Assembly: GCA_028344575.1 (NCBI GenBank)
Contig: JAOMBO010000002.1
Span: 1-64,000 of the forward strand
From: Candidatus Nitrosopelagicus sp.
GTDB taxonomy: Archaea; Thermoproteota; Nitrososphaeria; Nitrososphaerales; Nitrosopumilaceae
Length of the DNA: 64,000 bases
Direction of reading: 5' to 3'
Under the pieces are notes generated by a model. The model was given only the letters and a program-made list of their open reading frames with translations, was not told the origin of the DNA and searched no databases. The position numbers and the translations under genes were made by a program. Below are positions 52,144 to 61,878 of the stretch, piece by piece; the stretch's first letter is position 1; each line of letters opens with the position of its first letter.

Positions 52144-53918
52144 TTTTGAACCTTTACTCCTGTAACACTATTGAATTGTTCTATCATATCAGTTTCTATT
52201 TTATCTAATTTTGGCATCTCATCATCTTTGACATCCATTCTTGCTTTTAGTAATAATGAGATTACATTCATGGAACGAATGTCAGCTAGTGATGCACCAT
52301 CTTTTAGTGCTTGTTGGCCTTTATTGTAAAAGTCAACTTGTAATTTCATTAATTTGAATTGTTTTTCAGGACTACAATAGGTATCGACATCATCAAAGGA
52401 GTTTTGTTGTAGGATTCCAATCTTAATCATTCTTGCAACTTCGAGAATTAATTTTTCTTCATCTGGAAGTGCTTCTGGTCCTAGCAGTTTGACGATTTCT
52501 TTTAGTGTATCTTCTCTTTGTAAGATTCCATATGTTTGACTCCTGATATCTAACCAATCTTTACTGATGTTTTCTGACCACCATTTTGCAATATCTGCAA
52601 GATATCCAGAATAGGAGTTCATCCAGTTAATTGATGGATAATGTCTTGAATATGCTAAACTGGCGTCTAAAGCCCAGAATGTTTTGATAAATCTCATTGT
52701 GTGGGTTGTAACTGGTTCGGTAAAGTCACCACCAGATGGAGATACTGCACCTACCAGAGATACTGAACCGTCTCTTTCAGGAGAACCTCTTGCTTGAACA
52801 CGTCCTGCTCTTTCATAAAATTCTGCTAATCTTGATGCAAGATATGATGGATAACCTTCTTCTGCAGGCATCTCTTCTAGTCTTCCTGACATTTCACGAA
52901 GTGCTTCTGCCCATCTGCTTGTAGAATCTGCTACAAGCACAACGTCATAACCCATATCACGATAATATTCTGCAATTGTTACACCAGTGTAGATACTTGC
53001 TTCTCTTGCTGCTACTGGCATGTTACTTGTATTTGCAACAAGGACAGTTCTGTCCATGAGTGGTTTTCCGGTTCTTGGGTCTTTGAGTTCCGGAAACTCA
53101 ACTAATACTTCAGTCATCTCATTACCTCTTTCGCCACAACCAATGTAGACTACAACTTGAGAGTCAGCCCATTTTGCAATTTGATGCAGTGTTACAGTTT
53201 TTCCAGTACCAAATGCTCCTGGAATAGAGCCGGTACCACCTTTTGCTAATGGGAAAAATGTATCGATAACTCTTTGACCAGTAAGTAATGGAACGGTTGG
53301 ATCATATCGTTTAAGATATGGACGTGGTTGTCTTACAGGCCATTTATGCCACATCATTAGTGTCGATGTTTGACCATCTTTTTCCACGGTTGCAATTTCT
53401 GTATCTAAATTATAATCTCCTTCTGAAACAATTTTTGTAATTTTCCCACCTTGATGATCTGGCGGAACTAGAATTTTGTGTTCAATTAATGATGATTCTG
53501 GAACGGTTCCAATAATGTTACCGGCTTCAACTTCATCGCCAACTGCAACAGTTGGATTAAAGTGATATTCTTTTGTCATATCAACAGGAGTGGTTGTTAT
53601 ACCTCTACCAATGAATGAGCCTGATTTTGCAGCTAAGTCTTTTAGCGGTCTTTGAATTCCATCGTAAATTTGACCAATAATTCCAGGTCCTAAGAAAACA
53701 CTAAGAGGGTCTCCAGTACCAACTACCGGTTCACCTGGTTTTAGACCAGATGTTGATTCATAAACTTGAATAAATGCTACATCGCCAGTAAGACGAATTA
53801 CTTCACCAATTAATTTTGAGTCACCAACAGATACGGTTTCGTACATTTTTGCATCAGCCATACCATCAGCTTTTACAGCCGGTCCGCTAATCCATACAAT
53901 TTTGCCTTGTGCTACCAT
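52140..53918 (-). CDS. atpA: A-type ATP synthase subunit A
   Basis: This catalytic subunit of 592 residues has the P-loop [20 protein letters not shown] (about residue 230). [39 protein letters not shown] and [19 protein letters not shown] follow. The A-specific insertion lies at residues about 110-200 ([20 protein letters not shown]). No intein is present. It is one base from atpE. Confidence 0.97.
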   Translation of the reverse strand: MVAQGKIVWISGPAVKADGMADAKMYETVSVGDSKLIGEVIRLTGDVAFIQVYESTSGLKPGEPVVGTGDPLSVFLGPGIIGQIYDGIQRPLKDLAAKSGSFIGRGITTTPVDMTKEYHFNPTVAVGDEVEAGNIIGTVPESSLIEHKILVPPDHQGGKITKIVSEGDYNLDTEIATVEKDGQTSTLMMWHKWPVRQPRPYLKRYDPTVPLLTGQRVIDTFFPLAKGGTGSIPGAFGTGKTVTLHQIAKWADSQVVVYIGCGERGNEMTEVLVEFPELKDPRTGKPLMDRTVLVANTSNMPVAAREASIYTGVTIAEYYRDMGYDVVLVADSTSRWAEALREMSGRLEEMPAEEGYPSYLASRLAEFYERAGRVQARGSPERDGSVSLVGAVSPSGGDFTEPVTTHTMRFIKTFWALDASLAYSRHYPSINWMNSYSGYLADIAKWWSENISKDWLDIRSQTYGILQREDTLKEIVKLLGPEALPDEEKLILEVARMIKIGILQQNSFDDVDTYCSPEKQFKLMKLQVDFYNKGQQALKDGASLADIRSMNVISLLLKARMDVKDDEMPKLDKIETDMIEQFNSVTGVKVQN

Positions 53919-53919
53919 A

Positions 53920-54522
53920 TCAATTATTACCTAAGTTGAATTGTGCTGCAATATCTTTTCTAATTAAAGGTTTCAATAATTCAATTCTTGCATCGATGGT
54001 ATTATCAAAACTCATAGATCCATCTTTTGAAGTTACTTTAACTCCACCCATACAATCAATTGTATCATTTGATAGTTCTGCACCAGAGATATTTGAAACT
54101 GCAGATTGAACTACATCCTTGTCTTTAGAATTTGTGAAAACTATAACGTCACTAGTGTTTAGTGCGGAGGTTGCTTCAGTAAGTAATTTTGAGATTAAGC
54201 TTGAATATTCAGAATTTCTATCCATATTTGAGATCTTTTCTTTTGCTTTTTCAAGAACCTTATCAGTAGATTCTTGGACAATTAGAAGAGTTTTGTTTCT
54301 AGATTGTAGATCAGCACTTCCAATAATCTGTTTTTCAATCTTGTCTGCTTCTTTTTTACCATCAGCAATGATTTTTTCATACTCTTCTTCAAGCATTGGT
54401 AATGAGTCTGAAAGTGTTTTTTGGGCATCTGTGAGTGAATTTTTCAGACTTTGTGAAAATTCAGATGAATTACGTTCTAAAACTTGATCGATAGTAGATT
54501 CCAAACCAGAATTAGAAGACAA
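53920..54522 (-). CDS. atpE: A-type ATP synthase subunit E
   Basis: This peripheral-stalk subunit of 200 residues has a long charged N-terminal helix ([20 protein letters not shown]) and a C-terminal globular domain with [20 protein letters not shown] and [20 protein letters not shown], both family hallmarks. It is the first gene of the minus-strand operon and divergent from atpI, with 82 bp between them. Confidence 0.93.
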   Translation of the reverse strand: MSSNSGLESTIDQVLERNSSEFSQSLKNSLTDAQKTLSDSLPMLEEEYEKIIADGKKEADKIEKQIIGSADLQSRNKTLLIVQESTDKVLEKAKEKISNMDRNSEYSSLISKLLTEATSALNTSDVIVFTNSKDKDVVQSAVSNISGAELSNDTIDCMGGVKVTSKDGSMSFDNTIDARIELLKPLIRKDIAAQFNLGNN

Positions 54523-54604
54523 TGAATGCCGTTTTAAAGAATTGAATTTTAATGTTGGGGTTTTGGAAAGATTTTAAACATACACGTTTCACAACATCGA
54601 TATC

Positions 54605-56704
54605 TTGGTAGTAGCAGATCTAAAAATCGGGACGGTTGTTTTGCCTAGATCGGAGACACCGCAGATTGTTTCTAGATTAACAGAATTTGAGTGGTTTCAC
54701 AAAATAGATTCTACATCAGAGACCGTTACTCCCGAAGTTGATGATATTTTGCTTAAAGCCCAACAGACATTCCAAGAGGTCGATGAGGTAATCAAGGGAT
54801 TAGGAATTCCAAGAGAGGTTGGAATGATTGAGATTTTGTTTAAAGGAACTGTATTCAAAAAAGAGAATCAAGAATTAGATGAATTAGAGAAGATGGTCGA
54901 TGATGTCATGAAAAAGGCACCCGGAATAATTGACGCCCCTGCAAAATTACTCAAAGAGCAAGAGGAGTACAAAAAAGAGATTGGTGATTATACCACATTA
55001 AAAGAAACATTAGAAATTGTAAAGAAGCTAAACATTGATCTTGCCGGATTTGGACTAATGAAGCAATTTTACACAAACTTGTTTATTGTTCAAACAAAAG
55101 ATATTGATGAAATTAAAAGGACACTAGATAACATTACAATTAATCAATATGATTTGAATACAAAAGAAGAATCAGCAATTATGATTATTGCAGATGTTGC
55201 AAACTTGGAGAAAATTCTCAAAGTGATGCGTAGTTTTAACGCAAATCCATTTTCTATTCCAGAAGGCGTAGAACAGGTTCCAACAAAGGCATATGCAACT
55301 GCAGAATTAAAAATTAAAGAATTTGAGGAAAAACACAAAAAAGTATCAAAAGAACTTGCAAAATTAACTGCAAAGGTTAGAAAAGACATACTAACACTAC
55401 ATGAAAAGGCACAGGTTGCAAAAGATATTTTAGAATTATTAAGAAAACCTGGTGGAACAAAAAACTTTGCGGTAATTCAAGGATACATTCCAAAGAAGAT
55501 GGAGAAGAAATTCAAAGATGTTACAAGTAAATGGATGTCTGTTGTAGAAGATGTTTCAGATCCGGAACTAGTAAAAAAGACACCAACTCTATTTGATAAT
55601 AAAATTTTTGTTAGAACATTTGAGGTAATCACACAAAGTCAGGGAATTCCAAAGAAAGGAGAATCAGACCCAACACCAATGATTGCATTGATGTGGCCAA
55701 TCTTTTATGGACTGATGTTTGCAGATGTAGGTCACGGATTATTACTAATGGGATTAGGTTTAGTCTTCAAATTAAAAGGACAAGGAAATCTTTCTAGATG
55801 GGGAATGCTGATTGCAATCTCTGGTGCAGCGGCAGCAATAGCGGGAGTTGGAACAGGTGAAGCATTTGGATTCCATATAGACCACATACAACCATTTGAA
55901 GGACTCTTAGAAGAGGGCGGAGCATTATATTCAATCTCATGGCTAGTAGGCGTGATTAGTGTAGCAGAACTAAACTTTGAACAAGTAATTATGATTCTAA
56001 AGGTTTCATTATTTTTGGGAATAATTCACATTGTTTGGGCATTTTTGCTACACATCAAAAAATTGGCAAAAGAGGGTAAGAAAACTACAATGTTTACAGA
56101 AGCAATTCCAAATGTTACACTTTACGGTGGAATCGTTGTAATCATGATGTGTGCAATTGGTTCAGGTTATGATGTAATGAACATGTATTCAAAAATACAC
56201 ACAGAGGCTGTACCATGGGTAACTGTTTTCTTAGGAGATTGGGCTCAGGTTTGGATTATTACAAGAATTGCAGGAGTTATAGTAATTGCATCAATTGTAG
56301 TTATGATGATTGGTGGATTAAAACACATCAAAGCACACCCAGAAGAAGGAGGAAGTCCCGCAAACGTCTTCATGGAAGTTTTACTTGGAAAAAGTGTAGA
56401 GTGTCTTGCACATACAATTAGTTATGCTCGGCTTGGAATCATGTTGCTTGTACATGCAGCGCTATTACTTACAGTCAATAATTCATTTGTTTCATTAGGC
56501 GGAGTAGAATCTCCAGGAGCATTAGCACTACTTATCGGAGGAAATATCGGAATCATGATGATTGAAGGATTAATTGTTTACATCCAATCATTAAGACTTC
56601 ATTTGTATGAATTTTTCACCAAATGGTATGATGGCGGTGCACAACCATTCAGACAAGTGGTTCCAGAAATGCTCTATAACCAATTCAAGTGGAATAAAAA
56701 ATAA
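54605..56704 (+). CDS. atpI: A-type ATP synthase subunit I (a subunit)
   Basis: The start is TTG. The 699-residue protein has a soluble N-terminal half with helical hairpins (KIKEFEEKHKKVSKELAKLT) and a membrane half with about seven spans. PMIALMWPIFYGLMFADVGH marks the transition. SYARLGIMLLVHAALLL holds the essential arginine of the proton channel. LRLHLYEFFTKWYDGGAQPF is the C-terminal signature. It is divergent from the rest of the operon rather than part of it. Confidence 0.96.
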   Translation: MVVADLKIGTVVLPRSETPQIVSRLTEFEWFHKIDSTSETVTPEVDDILLKAQQTFQEVDEVIKGLGIPREVGMIEILFKGTVFKKENQELDELEKMVDDVMKKAPGIIDAPAKLLKEQEEYKKEIGDYTTLKETLEIVKKLNIDLAGFGLMKQFYTNLFIVQTKDIDEIKRTLDNITINQYDLNTKEESAIMIIADVANLEKILKVMRSFNANPFSIPEGVEQVPTKAYATAELKIKEFEEKHKKVSKELAKLTAKVRKDILTLHEKAQVAKDILELLRKPGGTKNFAVIQGYIPKKMEKKFKDVTSKWMSVVEDVSDPELVKKTPTLFDNKIFVRTFEVITQSQGIPKKGESDPTPMIALMWPIFYGLMFADVGHGLLLMGLGLVFKLKGQGNLSRWGMLIAISGAAAAIAGVGTGEAFGFHIDHIQPFEGLLEEGGALYSISWLVGVISVAELNFEQVIMILKVSLFLGIIHIVWAFLLHIKKLAKEGKKTTMFTEAIPNVTLYGGIVVIMMCAIGSGYDVMNMYSKIHTEAVPWVTVFLGDWAQVWIITRIAGVIVIASIVVMMIGGLKHIKAHPEEGGSPANVFMEVLLGKSVECLAHTISYARLGIMLLVHAALLLTVNNSFVSLGGVESPGALALLIGGNIGIMMIEGLIVYIQSLRLHLYEFFTKWYDGGAQPFRQVVPEMLYNQFKWNKK

Positions 56705-56712
56705 TTATTTTT

Positions 56713-56916
56713 TTACATTTCAGTTCTAACATCATTCATTTTATGAGCAAAAACAAAACAAACTACAGTACCAATAACACCCCCAACAATAAACGGGATG
56801 GATATGGTAAAAGTTTCAGTTGTGAATCCATAAAACATAATCAGATTACTTGGAACAATTCCGGCTATACTTCCAGAGAAACAACCTAGAAACATTACAA
56901 GAAATTTCGGTATCAT
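56713..56916 (-). CDS. Small two-span membrane protein
   Basis: The 67-residue product is almost all hydrophobic, with two predicted spans (FLVMFLGCFSGSIAGIVPS and IPFIVGGVIGTVVCFVFAH) and a short charged tail. No family is recognised. It is convergent with atpI, starting 9 bp after its stop, and lies downstream of the rhodanese gene. Confidence 0.65.
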   Translation of the reverse strand: MIPKFLVMFLGCFSGSIAGIVPSNLIMFYGFTTETFTISIPFIVGGVIGTVVCFVFAHKMNDVRTEM

Positions 56917-56952
56917 TACTATTTTATCACTTGAAGATGATATAGAGATTCT

Positions 56953-57729
56953 CTATTTTTCTATAGGAAGAACCAAGTTATTTCCCCATTCTCCCCAAGA
57001 CCCCAAATACACTTTGACATTTTTGAAGCCTATTTTTTTCAAAGACAGATAGCTGTTTGCAGCACGATATGCACCCTGGCAATAAGTAACAATTGGTGCA
57101 TCTTTATTCATTTGATATAGAGATTCTAATTCTTCATCAGGTTTGAGTTTGCCAGAACCATCAAGGTTGTTGTTCCAATCGATATTTTTTGCAGTTGGAA
57201 TATGTCCACCACGAGCAGCTCTAGGAGTAGTTCCATCAAACTCATCAGAAGAACGAGCATCAATTATTGTGACTTTTCCAATATTTTCATTTAATTCTTC
57301 AAATCCAATTATGATTGAAGGATCAATTTGTGTAGTAAGATTCGATGGTTTGTAAATAGTAGATTCAGTAACAGTTGGTAAGTTTTCTCCAATCCATTTT
57401 GAGATACCGCCATCTAATAACTGGACATCTGGATGTGAAAAGTAAAGACACATCCAAACACCTCTAGCTGCAAGCATTCCAGAAGTATTATCATAAAAAA
57501 TTATTTTCTTATTTTCATCAACTCCTGCATAAGATAAGATCTTTCTCATATGTTCACCAAAACTTACCAGACCCTTTTGAGAGGTATCTGCCCAATGGAA
57601 TGAGAATAGATCTAAACTGACAGAACCAGGAATATGACCAGCAGAATAATCCTTGTATGAGCGAGCATCCAAAATCAAAACAGAATTATCTTGGTGGATT
57701 TTTTCCAAGTCCTGAGTTGAGATAAACAT
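56953..57729 (-). CDS. Two-domain sulfurtransferase (rhodanese type)
   Basis: This 258-residue protein has tandem rhodanese domains. The first (VLILDARSYKDYSAGHIPGS) is inactive; the second has the catalytic cysteine in IVTYCQGAYRAANSYLSL. AARGGHIPTAKNIDWNNNLD precedes it. Substrate may be thiosulfate or mercaptopyruvate; the active loop CQGAYRA does not settle this. It is 89 bp downstream of the Amt gene on the same strand. Confidence 0.92.
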   Translation of the reverse strand: MFISTQDLEKIHQDNSVLILDARSYKDYSAGHIPGSVSLDLFSFHWADTSQKGLVSFGEHMRKILSYAGVDENKKIIFYDNTSGMLAARGVWMCLYFSHPDVQLLDGGISKWIGENLPTVTESTIYKPSNLTTQIDPSIIIGFEELNENIGKVTIIDARSSDEFDGTTPRAARGGHIPTAKNIDWNNNLDGSGKLKPDEELESLYQMNKDAPIVTYCQGAYRAANSYLSLKKIGFKNVKVYLGSWGEWGNNLVLPIEK

Positions 57730-57780
57730 GAATAATTCTTTGTGGTGTGGAATAAAAATTAGTTTAGCATCCGCTGTTTG

Positions 57781-57817
57781 GTAAAATTAAAAAAAGAAAA
57801 AAAGAAAAGTATTTTTT
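57781..57817 (-). terminator. T-tract terminator after the Amt gene
   Basis: On the minus strand, directly after the amt stop, the sequence is rich in T (ACTTTTCTTTTTTTCTTTTTTT). This fits intrinsic archaeal termination of a strongly expressed gene. Confidence 0.5.
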
Positions 57818-57818
57818 T

Positions 57819-59399
57819 CTATTCGTTTACGTATGCTCTTTCACCGTTTTGTGAGAGATCGAGTCCGATTTCCTCTTCTTTAGGAGTGACTCTGATTCCT
57901 CCAGGCCAAACTGCATCCATTACCTTGAAGATTACAATGGAGACACCAAATGCATATGCAATTGACATTCCTGCAGCAACTATAGAAATTGCTTGTTGTT
58001 CGTAACCTTCTGGTGTGCCTGTCCATGCGCCGATACCGTCACCTGTGTCCCAGATATGTGGACTAGCTAGTGTACCTGTTAAGATAGCACCGGTTAAACC
58101 ACCCATACCGTGAACTCCCCATACATCGAGGGCATCGTCCCACTTTCGAGCGTTCTTGAATGCAACACATCCATAACAAACTGTACCTGCAGCAATACCG
58201 ATAATTATTGCAGCCATTGGTCCAACCCAACCAGATGCTGGTGTGATTGCGACTAAGCCTGCGACGGCTCCTGTTGCGGCACCTACTATACTAGGTTTGC
58301 CTGTGTGTGCCCATGACATCAACACCCACGTTACTGTCGCCATACCGGTGGCAGTATTTGTGACTGTCCATGCGCTTACAGTGATTCCATCTACCATTAC
58401 TTCACTTCCAGCGTTAAAGCCGAACCATCCGAACCATAGAATTGATGCACCAAGAACTACCATAGGTACATTGTGTGGTTCCATTGGAACTTTGCCATAA
58501 CCTAATCTTCTTCCGAGGATTAAGGCTCCTGCAAGTGCTGTAAATCCAGATGAAATGTGAACCACAGTTCCGCCTGCGAAGTCAAGTGCATATGATGGTG
58601 ATAAGTCAGGGTTGAAGTCTAAGCTTCCTCCGCCGATGTAACCACCGCCCCATACCCAATGACAAATTGGGTCATAGACGAATGTTCCCCATAAGAGAAC
58701 AAAGACTACAATTGCACTGAATTTCATACGGTCAACTAAACCACCAACAATTAGTGCTGGTGTGATGATTGCGAAGGTTGCTTGGAACATAGCAAATAGT
58801 TGGTGAGGCACTGTGCCTGGCCATGTATCACTACATACATCTCCCTCCTTCATCGTTTGCATTTGGTAATAGTGTGCCCAAGTATCTTCACAAGGACTTG
58901 GAGCACCTAGTGGTGCCCAGTGTGAAACTTGGTTGAAGCCAACATAATCAAGGTTGCCCATGAACATGTTTGCATCATTATCTATTCCGCCGAATGCAAG
59001 TGAATAACCCCACAATACCCATTGTACACTCATGAGACCCATGATAATGAACACCATGCCAATTGTATTGACTGCGTTCTTTGATCTTGCTAATCCTCCG
59101 TAGAAGAATGCAACACCTGGAGTCATGAAAAGTACTAGAGAGCTTGCGGTTAGCATCCAAGCCATGTCACCTGTATCTACATAACAGTACATGTCTGGGA
59201 CGCCGTCATCATCAGTGTCGTACCAACATTCGTTTGGGTTACCGGTATAGATACCAGCACCACCATCGGGATCACCGACTACATAGCCATCCATACCATC
59301 AGAGGTTTGTTGGGCATATGCTGTTGATAGAGCACCTGTTGCCGTCATAGCGACTGCGGCCATAAGTATTAGAGCATACTTATGGTTTCGAGATTTCAT
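57819..59399 (-). CDS. amt: Ammonium transporter (Amt family) with signal peptide
   Basis: The protein has 526 residues, longer than the usual 400-450 because of a cleavable N-terminal signal (ALILMAAVAMTATGALSTAY) and an acidic extracellular segment rich in Asp, Gly and Cys (PNECWYDTDDDGVPDMYCYV). Amt marks include TPGVAFFYGGLARSKNAVNT, DFAGGTVVHISSGFTALAGA with the pore histidine, and DDALDVWGVHGMGGLTGAIL with the second. Its codons favour C at third positions more than its neighbours, a sign of high expression. It imports ammonium for assimilation. Confidence 0.96.
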   Translation of the reverse strand: MKSRNHKYALILMAAVAMTATGALSTAYAQQTSDGMDGYVVGDPDGGAGIYTGNPNECWYDTDDDGVPDMYCYVDTGDMAWMLTASSLVLFMTPGVAFFYGGLARSKNAVNTIGMVFIIMGLMSVQWVLWGYSLAFGGIDNDANMFMGNLDYVGFNQVSHWAPLGAPSPCEDTWAHYYQMQTMKEGDVCSDTWPGTVPHQLFAMFQATFAIITPALIVGGLVDRMKFSAIVVFVLLWGTFVYDPICHWVWGGGYIGGGSLDFNPDLSPSYALDFAGGTVVHISSGFTALAGALILGRRLGYGKVPMEPHNVPMVVLGASILWFGWFGFNAGSEVMVDGITVSAWTVTNTATGMATVTWVLMSWAHTGKPSIVGAATGAVAGLVAITPASGWVGPMAAIIIGIAAGTVCYGCVAFKNARKWDDALDVWGVHGMGGLTGAILTGTLASPHIWDTGDGIGAWTGTPEGYEQQAISIVAAGMSIAYAFGVSIVIFKVMDAVWPGGIRVTPKEEEIGLDLSQNGERAYVNE

Positions 59400-59420
59400 T
59401 GATCAAAACCGCTGGATGAA

Positions 59421-59430
59421 TGTATATAAC
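59421..59430 (-). promoter_or_regulatory. TATA box of the Amt gene
   Basis: On the minus strand GTTATATACA lies 22-31 bases before the amt ATG at 59399, the spacing of a leaderless or short-leader archaeal promoter. Confidence 0.55.
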
Positions 59431-59487
59431 AATTAAGATTTAAATTCTGTACATGGTGTAAATTATTATATTCTAGTATATTGTGAT

Positions 59488-59517
59488 AGTAACATAAAAT
59501 GAATAAATCATGTTACT
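59488..59517. promoter_or_regulatory. Inverted repeat AGTAACAT-N14-ATGTTACT
   Basis: Perfect 8-bp arms at 59488-59495 and 59510-59517 lie between amt and the divergent unknown gene at 59537. The second arm ends 20 bp before that gene's ATG, so a repressor bound here would block it. The bound factor is unknown. Confidence 0.45.
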
Positions 59518-59536
59518 TAATGAGGCAAAATAAGAA

Positions 59537-60205
59537 ATGAAATCTGAAAAAACACGATTGGCAATATTTGATACCTTCAAAACAAAAAAACAGCAGATAA
59601 CAGGGGAGGCAATTAGACAAAGAGCAATTATACATCATCTATCAAATTCGACTAATTCTGCATCAAAAACGAGAACTGCGATATCTCAAAGCATAGCAGA
59701 GGAAAATAAAATCTTGTGGAAGAATATCTATTCAGGAATATTCAGAGATTTGGATGAAGTTTTAATTCCATTAGGAATAGTAGCAGAAGAAGGAAGACTT
59801 CCTCTCAAAAGAGGACCAAAAGCACTGCAGCAAAATGGAATGCCATTTTATCATTTAACAAAAAAAGGAATGATTGTATCTTTAGCTATCGACAAGATTT
59901 CAGATAGGAAAAAAATTCTCAAAGCAATAGTGCATCAGGCAGCAGATGATAATGAAAAACAGGCATTCGAGATCATGGAAAAATTAGTTAAGATTGCACC
60001 TCATTTTGGTTTCTCAGTTTTTGAAAGATATGTCAAAGCATATTGTGAAAGTAACATAGACGATCTGCTTCCATTTACGGTAGAAAATGTGAGTAAATCT
60101 GCAGATAATTCAGCTCAACTTCAGATGGAGTTGTTAGAAGGATTTTCAAAGCTTTCAAAGGCAGATCGGGATCAAACTATCGATTTTCTAAAGAAGATTG
60201 ACTGA
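59537..60205 (+). CDS. Conserved hypothetical protein, possible DNA-binding
   Basis: The 222-residue product has no family I recognise. The N-terminal third is basic (TRLAIFDTFKTKKQQITGEA, RQRAIIHHLSN) and the middle has a winged-helix-like stretch LPLKRGPKALQQNGMPFYHL followed by TKKGMIVSLA, the pattern of a wing plus helix. The C-terminal half is helical and acidic. It is divergent from amt across 137 bp. A link to nitrogen control is only a guess from position. Confidence 0.7.
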   Translation: MKSEKTRLAIFDTFKTKKQQITGEAIRQRAIIHHLSNSTNSASKTRTAISQSIAEENKILWKNIYSGIFRDLDEVLIPLGIVAEEGRLPLKRGPKALQQNGMPFYHLTKKGMIVSLAIDKISDRKKILKAIVHQAADDNEKQAFEIMEKLVKIAPHFGFSVFERYVKAYCESNIDDLLPFTVENVSKSADNSAQLQMELLEGFSKLSKADRDQTIDFLKKID

Positions 60206-60251
60206 GATATTTAACAAACATTTAAAATCAGTTCGGCGTGAGAAAAGCTAA

Positions 60252-61301
60252 ATGGGCTCTGGAGGTTCTCAGAAAATTTTCGTTACTGTAAAATCCTATA
60301 GTAAGCGTGGTCAATTACTAAAAAGACCAGATCTCCAAACATTAGCCGAATCTCGTGATCTAGATGAATTAGTTACTAGAATTAAAAATACAAAATATCT
60401 TGAAGCAGTCAACTCTGTCTCAAAGCCATATACAGCCGAAAAATTGGAAATGGCTCTAAAGACATATCTTGCAAACCAGCAATTTAAGATTGCAAAAGCC
60501 TCTGGAAACGCAAAAATTCTTGATGCCTTTTTTCAGAAATTTCTTATATCAAATCTAAAACTTATTTTGAAAGGAAAAATTCTTGGAAAAACTCAAGAGG
60601 AAATTTCAGCCTACTTTAACATGCATGCTGAAGAATTAACAAAACAAAGAGATACCGTAGTCAAAGCGCTAGTTGCAAAGGATTTGGAAGAAGCAGTATC
60701 TTCATTAGGTTCATCACCATTTAATGCAGAAATTCAAAAAGCAGTTGAACTGTACAATGAAACTAAAAACATTCAAGCATTTGATATCTATTTTGATAAG
60801 ATGTTTTACCAAAATATCTCAAAATCACTACGTAGTGAAAATGACCAAGACATATCTCATGTCTTTGGAATGGAAATTGACTTTTACAATGTGATGAGCG
60901 TTGTTAGAGGAAAATTCTGGGGATTAGATGATGAGAGAATTCAAGATTTGAGTTGTTCTGCAACACTAAACATTCCAAACCAGGTAATGGATAGAATGAG
61001 AGCAGCAGAGAGTGTCAAAGATGCACTAGATGAATTAGCATCAACACGATACAAGGATTTGGTACCAGAAACAGAAGATGAAGTAGAAGCAATTGCAGAG
61101 TTTGAACATGCATTTGAAATGGCATATTACAAAGCCATTAACGGATCATTTTCAAAAATGTTTAGTTTTGCAACAGTCATAGGAATTTCAAAATTAATAG
61201 GATATGAAGTAAGAAACATTGGGGCAATTGCATTTGCAGTTGAACAAAAAATACCAGTTGAAACCACAATGTCAAAATTAATCATAAAAGAAGCTGAATA
61301 G
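60252..61301 (+). CDS. atpC: A-type ATP synthase subunit C
   Basis: This all-helical socket subunit of 349 residues joins the central stalk to the c-ring. Family marks are ARSYS-like FVTVKSYSKRGQLLKRPDLQ and LAESRDLDELVTRIKNTKYL. GMEIDFYNVMSVVRGKFWGL lies about residue 210, and FSFATVIGISKLIGYEVRNI near the C-terminus. It is not with the other ATP synthase genes but about 3.5 kb beyond atpI, followed 3 bp later by a membrane-protein gene. Subunit F is not seen in this window. Confidence 0.9.
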   Translation: MGSGGSQKIFVTVKSYSKRGQLLKRPDLQTLAESRDLDELVTRIKNTKYLEAVNSVSKPYTAEKLEMALKTYLANQQFKIAKASGNAKILDAFFQKFLISNLKLILKGKILGKTQEEISAYFNMHAEELTKQRDTVVKALVAKDLEEAVSSLGSSPFNAEIQKAVELYNETKNIQAFDIYFDKMFYQNISKSLRSENDQDISHVFGMEIDFYNVMSVVRGKFWGLDDERIQDLSCSATLNIPNQVMDRMRAAESVKDALDELASTRYKDLVPETEDEVEAIAEFEHAFEMAYYKAINGSFSKMFSFATVIGISKLIGYEVRNIGAIAFAVEQKIPVETTMSKLIIKEAE

Positions 61302-61304
61302 AAT

Positions 61305-61808
61305 ATGCAACTAAGAGTAATTCCAAATAATAAACTGTATTATGTAATCAAGGAACGAGCTCAACCAGAAATCAAAAGGGTAATGAGCCCATACAAAGAT
61401 GCACAAATTGATTTTCTTGCGTTAGGAGTTTGGGTAAGTTCTATTTTAGGAGTAATTTTGGCCGTTCCATCAATAGGAGTTTTTGTATACTTTTACGTAG
61501 TTTTAGATAATCTTATACTTGGTGCAGTACTTGCAGTAGGCACTCATTTTGCGCTCTTATTGGTGTCAGATAAGATTTCACATTTTCTGACAAATCTCAT
61601 AGATGATAAGAAAAAGAAAGCAGATATCCACGGATTCATGTCAAGTGACTTTCTCACATTTGAAACAGATGAGGAAAATGTGGTAGTATTGAGCATTAAG
61701 GAAAACGGAAAGGACAAAAAAGACGTCCACAGTTACATGCTTGAACACCAGGTATTCCATGTGGCATTAAACAAGTATTCTAAAAAGACGCCTAAACTAA
61801 CCTACTAG
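61305..61808 (+). CDS. Membrane protein of unknown function
   Basis: The 167-residue product has two adjoining hydrophobic spans (VWVSSILGVILAVPSIGVFV and NLILGAVLAVGTHFALLLVS). A basic N-terminal region precedes them, and a soluble charged C-terminal domain (HGFMSSDFLTFETDEENVVV) follows. No family is recognised. It starts 3 bp after the atpC stop, so it may be co-translated and act with the ATP synthase or in its assembly. Confidence 0.75.
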   Translation: MQLRVIPNNKLYYVIKERAQPEIKRVMSPYKDAQIDFLALGVWVSSILGVILAVPSIGVFVYFYVVLDNLILGAVLAVGTHFALLLVSDKISHFLTNLIDDKKKKADIHGFMSSDFLTFETDEENVVVLSIKENGKDKKDVHSYMLEHQVFHVALNKYSKKTPKLTY

Positions 61809-61878
61809 TCTCGTATATTCAGATTATACGCCTATTATGAACAACTTTAAAACACTGATGGATTGCAGTTGATCTACA

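Noticed and set aside
54119-54487. Plus-strand frame of 122 codons between the ATP synthase genes
   Set aside because: Antisense to atpE, which is well supported.
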